The notes under the pieces were generated by a model. The model was not told where the DNA came from. It searched no databases and was given only the letters and a program-made list of their open reading frames with translations. A DNA stretch of 64,000 bases, from contig JANXBU010000008.1 in NCBI GenBank assembly GCA_025060505.1, positions 32,155-96,154 on the forward strand, written 5' to 3'. The DNA comes from Candidatus Calescibacterium sp. (GTDB lineage: Bacteria > Calescibacteriota > Calescibacteriia > Calescibacteriales > Calescibacteriaceae). Shown here in pieces: positions 27,346-36,444 of the stretch; the stretch's first letter is position 1; each line of letters begins with the position of its first letter. Position numbers and translations under genes: made by a program.

Positions 27346-28141
27346 TTACCTCCTTTTTATCTGATCCGGATTACTTTGTTGCAGATATAGTTCCTTTACA
27401 GTGCTCTGAATCCTTTGGTTTGCAATCTTACAATATTTCTCACTCATTTCTACTCTTATTGCTCTTCTGTTTAACTTCATTGCGGAAACAAGCGTGGTTC
27501 CGGAACCAACAAATGGATCAAGTATTAAGTCATCAATAAAAGAAAAGAGTTTTATACACCTTTTGGGAAGCTCCTTAGGGAACGCAGCCGGGTGCCCACA
27601 TTTTTTTGCTCTCTCCCGAAAAACTCCACAATCCATTGGTTCATTGCACAAATTCATCTTTTGTTATATCAGATATACCTTTTCTTTTCTTTCTCCATGT
27701 TTTTTTATAGAGAACGACTATAACCTCAACTGGAGCTATGACATACGGAGCCGCGGCACTGGGCCATGACCCCCATGCAGTTCTTCTTGATATGTTTCCT
27801 TCGTTCCAAATTATAGTAGAATGGTATCTAAAGCCTATCCTCTTGGCTACATACAGAACGTCTGCATACACACTTTACTATTCACCCTTGTTTTTATCTA
27901 AGAGAATGTTAAAACAAATTCTACCATCTTCTTTAAGAAGTCTGTAAGCTTTTGAGAGCCATTTTTCTGTAAATGACAAGTACTCCTCGTATTTCATCTT
28001 GTCTCTAAAATCTTCATATTCAATCCCAACATTATACGGCGGCGAGGTTATCAGAAGATCTATTGAATTCTCATCAAGTTCAACTCCTAAAAAGTCCCCA
28101 CATATAAGTTTTATACGATCGTTCAAAAAGGTATAATTCAC
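27346..28141 (-). pseudogene. Decayed DNA methyltransferase (N6-adenine/N4-cytosine class)
   Basis: The gene starts with GTG at 28141. The catalytic motif LLITSPPYNVGIEY lies in the first open stretch and the SAM-binding motif LILDPFVGSGTTL in the last, so the motif order is IV before I. The frame is broken by adjacent TAG and TAA (27875-27880) in a KGE-x-x-SVYADV context, and by TGA (27641-27643) where the family has Trp. One extra base in an A7 run (27601-27607 on the plus strand) also shifts it. Read through these lesions it gives about 265 residues of normal family layout. Its stop codon overlaps the Shine-Dalgarno of the restriction gene, so the pair was an operon. Assembly error is possible, but neighbouring genes are intact. 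Confidence 0.82.
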
Positions 28142-28236
28142 ATTATAAAGTATTAGTCAATCAATAAAAAGTTAAAGATTTTTTATAACATAAAATCACT
28201 CTCTGTTTAAAATTACGATTCATTTCTTCGCTAAAA

Positions 28237-30447
28237 TTAAGCCCCAAGAGAATTTCTCAAAGATTTTCTCCACAAATTGAAAAGTTCCGAGATTTTGAAA
28301 GAAAAAAGACCTTCAACTTCAAATATGTCATCATCAACTGTCTCACCTATTACCTGAAAAGTTATAGAATTCTTTGAACATAAAGATAAAAAATCCTGTA
28401 GTTTGTTTTTCTCAATAGAAACAATGTATAGAGGAAAAGCTTCTGAAAATATATAAAAATCCCACCTATCTTTTATAAAGTTCTTTGAAACTTTAAGTCC
28501 GCACAAATCTTTGCCAGAAAACTTACCAAACACAGCACTTTCAAACAGAGCTAGTACCAAACCTCCATCTGATACATCATGACAAGAAGAAACAATCTTG
28601 TTCTTGTTTATAAATCTCACAAAATTCATGAGCTTTTTCTCAAGCTCAAAATTCGGCTCAGGAATTTTCCCGCCAACCTTCTCAAAATTTACATACAGAT
28701 AAGCGCTCGCAGAGATCATAGGATAAATATCACCAATAGCAATAACAAATCTTCCGGGTTCAAAGTACGGTTTCTGAGGTTCAGAGAAAGGAAAAATTTC
28801 ACCTATGGTTCCAACAACAGGTGTTGGAGGTATTGATACACCATCGGTTTCATTGTAGAAACTAACATTTCCAGAAACAACAGGAATACCAAGCTCTTCA
28901 AGTGCCTTTTTCATTCCATCAACAGACAAAGCGAACTCCCACATAACCTCCTCATTTTCTGGATTACCAAAATTCAAATTGTCTGTTATTGCAAGCGGTT
29001 CAGCACCAACACAAGCTAAATTTCTACATCCTTCAAGAACAACAAGCATAGTACCTACATAAGGATCTGTGAAGCAGTAAAGAGGATTCCCATCAAGAGA
29101 TATTGCCAACCCTATGTCTTTCTGTTTCCCATACTCATCAAATTTTTCAAGGCTGTTGAGTCTCAAAACACCTGCATCGGCACCAGGGATGTAGTAGGTC
29201 TGCCCAAGAACTGTTGAGTCGTACTGTTCATAAATAAACTCCTTTGAAGCCAAAAGCGGAGAAGAGATCATCTTAATAAATGTTTCAGATGGATCAGGTG
29301 GTATAGGAAGTTTTTCCAAAGCAATATCCCTTAACGAATCAGACCAAACGGGCCGTCTCTTTGGTCTATCATACTTTGGAGCATTATCTATCAGAAATTT
29401 AAGTGGTACAGATAAAACTTTCTGAGCACCATCGAAAACTTCATAATTACCGGTATCTGTAAGTTCGCCGATTATCTCGCATTCAAGACCCCACTTTGAA
29501 AAAATATCTTTGATTTTCGGGAAATTTTCGCTATCTGCAACTATAAGCATTCTCTCTTGTGATTCAGAAAGCAAAAATTCTACTGGTTTGAGATTTTGCC
29601 TTTTTGGTATGCGAGATATATCAATTTTAGCTCCAAAACCACCCTTTGCTGCAACTTCTGTTGTAGAGTTCAATAGCCCAGCAGCACCCATATCTTGCAT
29701 AGCTATAACTCCAACCTTTTCAAGTGTCTCCAAAACAGCTTCAATTAAACACTTTTCTGCAAACGGATCTCCTATTTGAACAGATGGTCTCTTTTTCTTC
29801 TGATCTTGCTGTTCAAATGCTTCAGAGGCCATAACCGAACCACCAATTCCATCTGCTCCAGTTTTAGCTCCGCAATATATAATCACACCCTTTCTCTGAG
29901 GCTTACTTGAAACTGGTCTGATCCCCTCCGGAACAACTCCGACACACATAGCATTGACCAAAATATTATGGTTGAAAAACTTGTAAAAAAGAGTCTGTCC
30001 TCTTATAATAGGAACCCCTATTGAATTTCCGTAATCAGATATACCATCAACAACTCTTTCGCAAAGATACTTCATTCTTCCAGAGAGCTCACCAAAGCAA
30101 AGAAAATCAGCAAGAGCAACGGGCCTTGAACCAACACAAAGAACATCTCTCACTATACCACCAACACCGGTAGCTGCACCAGAGTATGGCTCTATGTAAG
30201 ATGGGTGATTGTGAGACTCTATCTTGAAAGCAACATAAGTTCCATCAGAGAGCCTGATTATCCCGGCATTCTCTCCAGGACCAAAGACAACTCTTTCTGA
30301 TTTTGTCGGAAGCTTCTGTAGATGAATTTTGGATGATTTATAAGAAGCGTGCTCGCTCCACAGTGCATCAAAGATGGAAAGTTCTATGTCACTCGGATCT
30401 CTTTGTAGAAAATTCTTTATTATCTCAATCTCAGACTTTGTAAGCAT
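28237..30447 (-). CDS. purL: Phosphoribosylformylglycinamidine synthase subunit PurL
   Basis: A 736-residue enzyme of purine synthesis, converting FGAR to FGAM with ATP and ammonia supplied by PurQ/PurS. It has two AIR-synthase-like halves. Key segments are the SHNHPSYIEPYSGAATGVGG loop, DMGAAGLLNSTTEVA, DNLNFGNPEN and SCHDVSDGGLVLALFE. The size is that of the small, multi-subunit-type PurL. purS and purQ are not in the window. It follows trigger factor by 11 nt, so rpmE-tig-purL is probably one operon. TATAAA lies ten bases before the ATG, inside the end of tig. Confidence 0.94.
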   Translation of the reverse strand: MLTKSEIEIIKNFLQRDPSDIELSIFDALWSEHASYKSSKIHLQKLPTKSERVVFGPGENAGIIRLSDGTYVAFKIESHNHPSYIEPYSGAATGVGGIVRDVLCVGSRPVALADFLCFGELSGRMKYLCERVVDGISDYGNSIGVPIIRGQTLFYKFFNHNILVNAMCVGVVPEGIRPVSSKPQRKGVIIYCGAKTGADGIGGSVMASEAFEQQDQKKKRPSVQIGDPFAEKCLIEAVLETLEKVGVIAMQDMGAAGLLNSTTEVAAKGGFGAKIDISRIPKRQNLKPVEFLLSESQERMLIVADSENFPKIKDIFSKWGLECEIIGELTDTGNYEVFDGAQKVLSVPLKFLIDNAPKYDRPKRRPVWSDSLRDIALEKLPIPPDPSETFIKMISSPLLASKEFIYEQYDSTVLGQTYYIPGADAGVLRLNSLEKFDEYGKQKDIGLAISLDGNPLYCFTDPYVGTMLVVLEGCRNLACVGAEPLAITDNLNFGNPENEEVMWEFALSVDGMKKALEELGIPVVSGNVSFYNETDGVSIPPTPVVGTIGEIFPFSEPQKPYFEPGRFVIAIGDIYPMISASAYLYVNFEKVGGKIPEPNFELEKKLMNFVRFINKNKIVSSCHDVSDGGLVLALFESAVFGKFSGKDLCGLKVSKNFIKDRWDFYIFSEAFPLYIVSIEKNKLQDFLSLCSKNSITFQVIGETVDDDIFEVEGLFSFKISELFNLWRKSLRNSLGA

Positions 30448-30458
30448 TCTTTATTTAT

Positions 30459-31625
30459 TTATATCTCTATAAGTTCATAGATTTTCTGACGAGCCTTTTC
30501 AAATTTTATTCGGTCTTTTATATTCTCTCTTACTCCTCCGGTTAATTTATCTGCTCTGCCAACGCCCAACTCTTTTGAAATATATTCATCAACTTCTGTA
30601 TCAGATACCTCTATCTTCAAGTCCTCTATCAAATTTAGAAGTATAGAAAACTCTATGGCTTGGAATATAGCTAAGCTTTGCGCCTCTTCACGAGAGATTT
30701 CTCGCTCAGATGAAGAAACTCTTGATAAGTATGTTTCTATAAGACTAACTGGAACCTCAATCTTATTCTTTTCCTGAATCTTTCTTATAGCTTCAATGTA
30801 AAGCTGATCTTTTAACAACTTCTTTTTCATATCTTGTATCTTTTTTCTTGCATCCTCATACATCTCCTGTTCGCTGTTATAACCAAGAGTTCTTGATAAA
30901 TCCTCATCTGTTGGTAAAACTTTTTTCCTTATATCTTTAAGAGTTATTGAGACCTTTCTGTTGCCATTCACAACTATCTCTTTTCTTTCATTTTTTTTCA
31001 TTCCCAAAACAGTGTTTTTGAACCAATCCTCAGATTTTGCAATACTTATGAGCTCATCTTTTGCCCTACTTATAATTCTCTGGGTGGAAATGTCTTTTAC
31101 AGAAATATCAAAAACGCCAACTTCATCTTCTTCACCTTTTATCTCCTGTTTTTCAGAAACATCCAAAACTGCAGCTTTTTCACGTCTCGAATCTATATAT
31201 TGCTTCACCTCCTGGTCCGAAACTTCTAGCTTCATATCTTCATTGGCACCTTTTTTAAAATCTACATTAGTGTCTATCTTTTTTCTTGGAATCACCTCAA
31301 CATTCAAAGAAAATGAAATACTTCCATCAGATTCATTCCATATGAGATTAGTTATACGAGAAACAAAAATCCATTTATCCTTCTTGCTCGTTTCTTGATC
31401 TAGTATCTCCGAGATTTTTGCATTGACAGCTTTTGATTTTATCTCATCTTTATATCTTCTTTCAACAATATCAAGAGGAGCATTTCCTACTCTGAAACCA
31501 GGTATCTTGACGTCTTTAGCAAGATTTCTCAATTCTCTTTCATAAACTTCTTTGAACTCATCAAATTGTATCTTTCCTGAAATCTCAAATTTCCAATCAG
31601 AAATATTCTTGAAAGAAATCTCCAT
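30459..31625 (-). CDS. tig: Trigger factor (ribosome-associated chaperone)
   Basis: A 388-residue protein. The N-terminal ribosome-binding domain includes the signature KIPGFRVGNAPLDIVERRY (residues about 40-58). The central part (about 145-240) occupies the FKBP-type prolyl isomerase position but is divergent; GVFDISVKDIS and VLGMKKNERKEI are its best matches. The C-terminal chaperone arms are helical and strongly charged. It should bind nascent chains at the ribosome exit, and isomerase activity is doubtful. It lies 9 nt after rpmE and 11 nt before purL on the same strand. Confidence 0.88.
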   Translation of the reverse strand: MEISFKNISDWKFEISGKIQFDEFKEVYERELRNLAKDVKIPGFRVGNAPLDIVERRYKDEIKSKAVNAKISEILDQETSKKDKWIFVSRITNLIWNESDGSISFSLNVEVIPRKKIDTNVDFKKGANEDMKLEVSDQEVKQYIDSRREKAAVLDVSEKQEIKGEEDEVGVFDISVKDISTQRIISRAKDELISIAKSEDWFKNTVLGMKKNERKEIVVNGNRKVSITLKDIRKKVLPTDEDLSRTLGYNSEQEMYEDARKKIQDMKKKLLKDQLYIEAIRKIQEKNKIEVPVSLIETYLSRVSSSEREISREEAQSLAIFQAIEFSILLNLIEDLKIEVSDTEVDEYISKELGVGRADKLTGGVRENIKDRIKFEKARQKIYELIEI

Positions 31626-31634
31626 GTTTGATAC

Positions 31635-31862
31635 CTACTTGTTCTTGTTCTGAATGAAGTCTCCGTACTTTTTCTTGAATTTTTCTACCTTACCGAACTT
31701 ATCTATAAGCTTTTCTTCCTCAGCTCCCTTATAGAATGGATGACATGCAGAACATATTTCAATTGAAAAATCAGAACCCTTTGTTGACCTTACCTCTATA
31801 ACATTACCACAAGCACATGTTATTCTTGTAACATTATAGTTCGGATGAATTCCTCTTTTCAT
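31635..31862 (-). CDS. rpmE: 50S ribosomal protein L31, zinc-binding form
   Basis: A 75-residue protein with the L31 start MKRGIHPNY. The zinc ligands are Cys16 and Cys18 (ITCACGNV), and Cys37 and Cys40 (EICSACHPFYKG), the C+ form used when zinc is available. The length is normal. It heads the rpmE-tig-purL cluster. The ATG follows TTTAAT and a 10-nt spacer with no Shine-Dalgarno. Confidence 0.95.
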   Translation of the reverse strand: MKRGIHPNYNVTRITCACGNVIEVRSTKGSDFSIEICSACHPFYKGAEEEKLIDKFGKVEKFKKKYGDFIQNKNK

Positions 31863-31913
31863 AATAGCTTCAAATTAAAAAAGCAAAAATCAAAAAGATA
31901 AAAAAACGGTTAT

Positions 31914-33170
31914 TTAAGACGCAAGAACTTTCATCATAACTTTCAGACCAACCTCCATTGTTTTCCAAGCTGGTCCAGCATGGAAAGGTTTGCAGTTTTT
32001 GAATCTCCACGGCAGATACATTCCGAGAAGTTTTTTACCCAATCTCCAGATCTTTGAAGATCCAACCTTGTACTGATCTATATCTGATTGTCTTACTTCA
32101 ACAGGTCTTTGTGGATCACCGGTAAGCTGAAGCGGAACCTGTGCGAAAGTTGCTTTATCAAACTGCTCCATAATGCACATACTAGTTGGAATAAACTCCG
32201 CAACAAATTCCTTCTTTTCTATGTCAGAATATATATGCTCAGCAACAGCATCTCCCTGCAAGAGAGCCAAAAATGCTTGCTTAACTGGGAAGTCTCCAAT
32301 ATCTCCAACAGCGTATATGTTAGGATAATCTACAAGCTGCCTTGTTGGTGTTTTTGTCGAAATAAAACCTCTTTCATCTGAGCGAAGTCCTTGAAGGTAA
32401 GTCGAAGCGTAATATGGTGGGAATGATATAAGAACATCAAAAGGAAGAGATTTTCCATTTCTGTATTTGACCTGATTTGATTCAACTTTATCAACAACAT
32501 ACTCATTGTAGCCTGTAATTTTCCTTCTCTCAAACTCGCTCGTTACAACCTGATGGAGCCTTGGGCCAAAAGCTTGAATGAATGTTTTTTCATAAGTTGA
32601 GTAAGTTATATTGACTTTATCTCTTACTCCTTTTTTTCGAAGATATGTATCCAGCATAAATACTATCTCATACAAAGGACCAGAACACTTGTTGTTTGGC
32701 GGAACTAAAAACAGAACTTCTCTGTGTTTTCCTCCCTTAGTATCTTCTACCAGACGATTTATAGAGTCTCTGAGCTTGAGCATCTCTTGTGGTGTCCATA
32801 TAGTATTTGCGTATTCACCAAGACCATCTACTTCCTCTGGTTTCATCTTTGCTCCCATTGCAAGAATAAGATAATCGTACTCAAAATACTTCCCATCTGC
32901 ATAAACCCTTTGCTTTGATGGATCAACACCTTCAACAGAAGCTTTGTGAAACTGCACTCCTAACCTTTTAGCAGAATCCAGAAATTGAAACATAAGATCC
33001 TTGGGATCCTTTCCAAAAGGAATATATATAGTGTTTGGCTTGAATAGAAAGTAATCTTTATCTGAAATCAGAGTTATATCGACTTTATCCTTGAGCTTGT
33101 ATTTCAGGTATGAAATTGCCTCCATTCCTCCAAACCCTGCCCCACAAACCACGACTTTTTTGTTTGCCAT
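31914..33170 (-). CDS. FAD-dependent oxidoreductase, sulfide:quinone reductase-like
   Basis: A 418-residue flavoprotein. The FAD motif is VVVCGAGFGGMEA at the N-terminus. The second dinucleotide region is replaced by the SQR-like NNKCSGPLYEIVFML, which contains a Cys in the position of a redox cysteine. The flavin-binding IYAVGDIGDFPVKQAFLALLQG lies near residue 290. This pattern fits the SQR/FCSD family (membrane-associated oxidation of sulfide to polysulfide with quinone). The second catalytic Cys is not at the usual place, although C-terminal cysteines exist. NDH-2-like activity is the alternative. GGGAGGT precedes the ATG, one of the strong ribosome sites. It is monocistronic. Confidence 0.78.
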   Translation of the reverse strand: MANKKVVVCGAGFGGMEAISYLKYKLKDKVDITLISDKDYFLFKPNTIYIPFGKDPKDLMFQFLDSAKRLGVQFHKASVEGVDPSKQRVYADGKYFEYDYLILAMGAKMKPEEVDGLGEYANTIWTPQEMLKLRDSINRLVEDTKGGKHREVLFLVPPNNKCSGPLYEIVFMLDTYLRKKGVRDKVNITYSTYEKTFIQAFGPRLHQVVTSEFERRKITGYNEYVVDKVESNQVKYRNGKSLPFDVLISFPPYYASTYLQGLRSDERGFISTKTPTRQLVDYPNIYAVGDIGDFPVKQAFLALLQGDAVAEHIYSDIEKKEFVAEFIPTSMCIMEQFDKATFAQVPLQLTGDPQRPVEVRQSDIDQYKVGSSKIWRLGKKLLGMYLPWRFKNCKPFHAGPAWKTMEVGLKVMMKVLAS

Positions 33171-33465
33171 GTTTTTTTACCTCCCAATTATAGTTTGCCT
33201 GTTTCGCAGATGGTTGAAACAATTTCAAAAACAAAGAAATTAGTTCAAGTGATGTAATTTGCTAAAAACTGTCTTATTCTTTATAATTTTGTGACAAAAA
33301 CAATGAATTTCAAATAAGCAGAAAAATAAAGTTTCAAATGCGTTGCTGGAACTCAGAAGAATCAGAAATGCACAACGACTGCGGCTTCAAAGGAGAATAA
33401 AATGAATACAGAATTTGGATGAACTTTCACCACAAAAGAAAACCTAAAGGAATCCTAAGCAGAAG
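33171..33465. other. Intergenic gap of about 295 bp without a recognisable feature
   Basis: I see no RNA gene, repeat or terminator hairpin here. The sequence upstream of the flavoprotein gene holds its Shine-Dalgarno and a TATAAT; the rest is ordinary AT-rich DNA. Confidence 0.4.
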
Positions 33466-34212
33466 TTAGGCTGAAATTTTTACAGGGACAAAAAACGAGT
33501 TATAGGCTACAAGAACCTCGTTTACCGGTTTCATAGATAAAACTTTTGAAATTGGGTAAGTAATGTAGCTCAACTCTCTGAGAAGCGGATAAGATAGCTT
33601 TATGAGTATAGATAAAGGAACTTCTGGATAAAATCTCAGCCATCTTTTCTCAACTATGGTTTTAACCGCATCAATGAAAAGTAAAAGAAAAAGCGGAAGG
33701 TTTTTGCCCTCAGAAGACTTTTCCCACGCGTCTTTTATTGCCTTGAAGAACATGATGTTTGCTACCTTTATTGCTCCAACTGAGTCTCCGAGTTCATTTT
33801 TTCTTACCCAAGACTGAACATATTCATAAGCTCCTTGCAGGTTATCCACAAAAAGAAGTTCTGCAACTTTGTCTGTCCATTTTTCTTCTGGGTTCAACAA
33901 TATAGCCTCTGTGAATACTCCGTCTTTCTGCTTCTCAAAAGCAGCCCATATAACTCGATCTTCTTTCTTTGACAATATTATAGTAAAAAGATTTCCGTTC
34001 ACAAAATTAGAAAGTCTAATGGTCTTCATAACTTTATACATAAGTCTGGCATCTATCAGAACATCTAAAAAGAAAGGATGATACCAAACATCATCTAGCT
34101 TCTCACCTCTTGAGATTTTGCTACACTTCTGAACAAGATCCAACCAAGGTTCTTTGAAAGCTTTACCTGCCCATTCTTTTATTTCCTTTTCTTCTTGTGT
34201 TAAAGCAACCAT
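33466..34212 (-). CDS. Protein of unknown function, 248 residues
   Basis: I do not recognise this protein. It begins with a charged helix, has three Trp residues in the first 45, and contains a hydrophobic stretch around residues 170-185 (LPLFLLLFIDAV). A second hydrophobic patch lies near 203-220 and could associate with membrane. There is no signal peptide. One cysteine is near residue 30. TAAAAT lies six bases before the ATG. It is 60 nt upstream-separated from the TlyA-like gene, on the same strand. Intact coding potential over 248 codons makes it a real gene. Confidence 0.65.
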   Translation of the reverse strand: MVALTQEEKEIKEWAGKAFKEPWLDLVQKCSKISRGEKLDDVWYHPFFLDVLIDARLMYKVMKTIRLSNFVNGNLFTIILSKKEDRVIWAAFEKQKDGVFTEAILLNPEEKWTDKVAELLFVDNLQGAYEYVQSWVRKNELGDSVGAIKVANIMFFKAIKDAWEKSSEGKNLPLFLLLFIDAVKTIVEKRWLRFYPEVPLSILIKLSYPLLRELSYITYPISKVLSMKPVNEVLVAYNSFFVPVKISA

Positions 34213-34272
34213 AAGTCTATTTTAAAGTATAAGAAAGTATTTGTCAGAAATTACAACTTGTATCTTGATTTT

Positions 34273-34917
34273 TTAGCTCTTTTTTTGCAAAATCTCAAAA
34301 GCTTCTTCAACTGTTCTTTCTATAATTAGATCATCTACAGTACTGCTATCTTTATCAAACCAAATGAAAAACTCGATATTTCCTTCTGCACCAAGTATTG
34401 AAGAAAAAGTCAAGCCTCTTACTACGAATATATCCGAAACATTCAAAATAACTTTCTTTATGGCAAGCTTCGCAATATTTCTGTTTTTAAGAACTCCCTT
34501 TTCAAGATACCTTCTTGGAACCTCAAAATTTGGCTTACATAGCAAAACTACCTCTTTGATGAAACTTATAGCTCTCAAAATGGGTATAGATGATGTAAAT
34601 GAAACATCAACTGTTGCAAATTCCGGAGTTTCATCAAACATATCTTTCGTTATATTTTTAGCGTCAACTCCTTCCATAACAACAACTTTGTCTCTCAAAG
34701 AAGTGTGGAGAAGATTTTTTCCTATATCCACACAGTAGATCTTTTTTGCCCCTTTTTCAAGAAGAAACTCCGTGAATCCCCCAGTTGAACATCCTATATC
34801 AACACAAACTTTACCTCGTGGATTGAACCCAAGCTTTTGATGTGCAAATTGTATTTTTATATATCCTCTACTTACCACACTTGGTAGTACGCATAGAGTG
34901 TATAAAGGAGATACCAA
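34273..34917 (-). CDS. TlyA-like rRNA methyltransferase lacking the S4 domain
   Basis: A 214-residue protein covering only the FtsJ-like methyltransferase part of the TlyA/hemolysin A family. The joining segment SRGYIKIQFAHQKLGF leads into motif I VCVDIGCSTGGFTEFLLEKGA, and IYCVDIGKNLLH and FATVDVSFTSSIPIL follow. TlyA proteins methylate ribose positions in 16S and 23S rRNA and normally carry an N-terminal S4 RNA-binding domain of about 60 residues. Here the TTG at 34917 leaves only about 18 residues before the conserved part, and the upstream gene is too close to hold S4. It may use another RNA-targeting mode. TATCTT lies seven bases before the TTG. Confidence 0.8.
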   Translation of the reverse strand: MVSPLYTLCVLPSVVSRGYIKIQFAHQKLGFNPRGKVCVDIGCSTGGFTEFLLEKGAKKIYCVDIGKNLLHTSLRDKVVVMEGVDAKNITKDMFDETPEFATVDVSFTSSIPILRAISFIKEVVLLCKPNFEVPRRYLEKGVLKNRNIAKLAIKKVILNVSDIFVVRGLTFSSILGAEGNIEFFIWFDKDSSTVDDLIIERTVEEAFEILQKKS

Positions 34918-34960
34918 AATAATAAAGATATACGATCAGACAAGTTGAAAACTAAAGGTC

Positions 34961-35854
34961 TTACAGGATTTTTTCAGGTAAAATTTCCTCAATTATTTTC
35001 TCCGTTCTAACGAATGTCTCGTAAAATATACCTTCTATTATTCTCTCATCTATGTTCAAGACATAAAAAGATCTTCTTGAAAACCTTTCTATCATGTTAT
35101 CAAACGCCGCTCCGGCTCCGGTCATTTGCGCTATTATATCACCAACATGCAATATATAAGTGAGCTTTCTTATAATAGGAGAAACTTCGTCTGGTAGATT
35201 ATCTGGACATCTGAAATATCTGCATGGTATTTTTATATCATCTGGTATTCCCCAGGAGTTTGTGATAATATAAGTTGCCTCTGGAAAAGATATTCCGAGT
35301 ATTTTTTCCTCAGCAACATAAGATTCATCTCCAGAATATATCTGCCTGATTATATCTGTCTTTTGAGAATAAACATAGAAGTCTATTATTAGTCTTCCAA
35401 GTAATCTTATTGCAGCTGATGTGAATGCTGATGTAGAAAGAAACGGGTCAACTATATCTGCTAACCTCTTTGATGCGTAAGCTCCGACAAATGATTGAAG
35501 GACAATATCTCTCTTCCTCTGACGATAACCTATAAGATCGCTTGACTCGTGCAGACGCTTGACCCAGAAGGCAAGAGATATTCTAGCTACATTGTACACC
35601 CCAAGAACAACTATAGCATGTTCCAAAGATGTAACGCGAAGAGATAAGAACATGTTGGAGTTTGCAAACCTCAAAATCTCAGCAGCAAGATTTGGATCCA
35701 TAGCTATTTCTTGTGCTATTTTACTTACAGGAACATCTGAATAATACTGTACATTGAGTAAATTCTTTATGACCTCAGGAAGAGCCGGTATCTTGCTTTC
35801 GAGTTCCTGAAGTATTTTTGCTTTTAGATATTCATTCTTTTTTGCTTCAAACAT
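34961..35854 (-). CDS. HDOD-domain signalling protein
   Basis: I place the start at the ATG at 35854, which has GGAGGT six bases upstream. The longer frame to 35923 would begin with a basic, repeat-containing leader. The 297-residue protein has an HDOD domain over residues about 18-200: IPALPEVIKNLL, the SKIAQEIAMDPNLAAEILRFANSN segment, and SLEHAIVVLGVYNVARISL. HDOD is a degenerate HD domain used in chemotaxis-like and c-di-GMP-related signalling. No other domain is recognisable. Two GC-rich repeats lie in the region just upstream. Confidence 0.85.
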   Translation of the reverse strand: MFEAKKNEYLKAKILQELESKIPALPEVIKNLLNVQYYSDVPVSKIAQEIAMDPNLAAEILRFANSNMFLSLRVTSLEHAIVVLGVYNVARISLAFWVKRLHESSDLIGYRQRKRDIVLQSFVGAYASKRLADIVDPFLSTSAFTSAAIRLLGRLIIDFYVYSQKTDIIRQIYSGDESYVAEEKILGISFPEATYIITNSWGIPDDIKIPCRYFRCPDNLPDEVSPIIRKLTYILHVGDIIAQMTGAGAAFDNMIERFSRRSFYVLNIDERIIEGIFYETFVRTEKIIEEILPEKIL

Positions 35855-35880
35855 AGTGTACCTCCTTCTTATTCTTAGCA

Positions 35881-35909
35881 GACCCCGTTCTGAAATTATC
35901 TGACCCCGT
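35881..35909. repeat. Two GACCCCGT direct repeats, 21 bp apart, upstream of the HDOD gene
   Basis: GACCCCGT occurs at 35881-35888 and 35902-35909, exactly two helical turns apart, in otherwise AT-rich DNA. TATAAA (minus sense) lies just upstream of them relative to the HDOD gene, so they would sit in the leader or early transcribed region. They could be a tandem operator or a remnant of a mobile element end. Confidence 0.5.
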
Positions 35910-35961
35910 CTGTATTTATACAATAATCACTTAATATAATAATAATTGATACTTGTAAAAG

Positions 35962-36333
35962 TCAAAAATTTGATGAATTTTCTGGTAAATTTCTGACGAT
36001 CTTGGAAACAACAGCATGAATAAACTTAGACATATGCTTTGATGAAAATTTATCAGAAATTTTGATAGCTCTCGATATGGCTAGAGGGATATCTTCTCCC
36101 AAAATCACCATGGAAATAAAGGTTCTAAGTATACTTCTGGCAACAGGATCCAAATTATTTAAATTGATACCAGCATTTGAAAAAATTTTCATTATATTCT
36201 GAGAATTAGAAAAATATCCTTGAACTATTGGGTTTGACGAAAAATCAGTTTCTGAACCGTTTATCTGCCCATTCAGATCCATCTGATAGAATTCAAGAAA
36301 AGCGTCCAATGTTTTTTCCCAAGAGAACTTCAC
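35962..36333 (-). CDS. nusB: Divergent NusB-like antitermination factor
   Basis: A 123-residue protein starting with GTG. The N-terminal helix has the NusB-like LDAFLEFYQMDLNG. The C-terminal half matches the family pattern: LDPVARSILRTF, then ILGEDIPLAISRAIKISDKF, then SKFIHAVVSKIVRN. NusB binds boxA RNA with S10 and promotes processive rRNA transcription. The sequence is divergent and slightly short for NusB (usually about 140), so the assignment is by pattern. The HDOD gene lies downstream on the same strand. Confidence 0.72.
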   Translation of the reverse strand: MKFSWEKTLDAFLEFYQMDLNGQINGSETDFSSNPIVQGYFSNSQNIMKIFSNAGINLNNLDPVARSILRTFISMVILGEDIPLAISRAIKISDKFSSKHMSKFIHAVVSKIVRNLPENSSNF

Positions 36334-36444
36334 ATTTAAACTTTACCTGTTTCATTGATACTTTCAGAAGTTTCAAAAAGAAACAAGCGAGTTTTATCAG
36401 ATATATTTCTGCTTTTTGGATGAATCTGGAACAATTTTTTCATT

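Noticed and set aside
26746..28141. Local stop-codon reassignment (TAG/TAA read as Gln) in the restriction-modification genes
   Set aside because: Intact genes throughout the window terminate at TAA, TAG and TGA, and the locus also has frameshifts, so decay explains it better.
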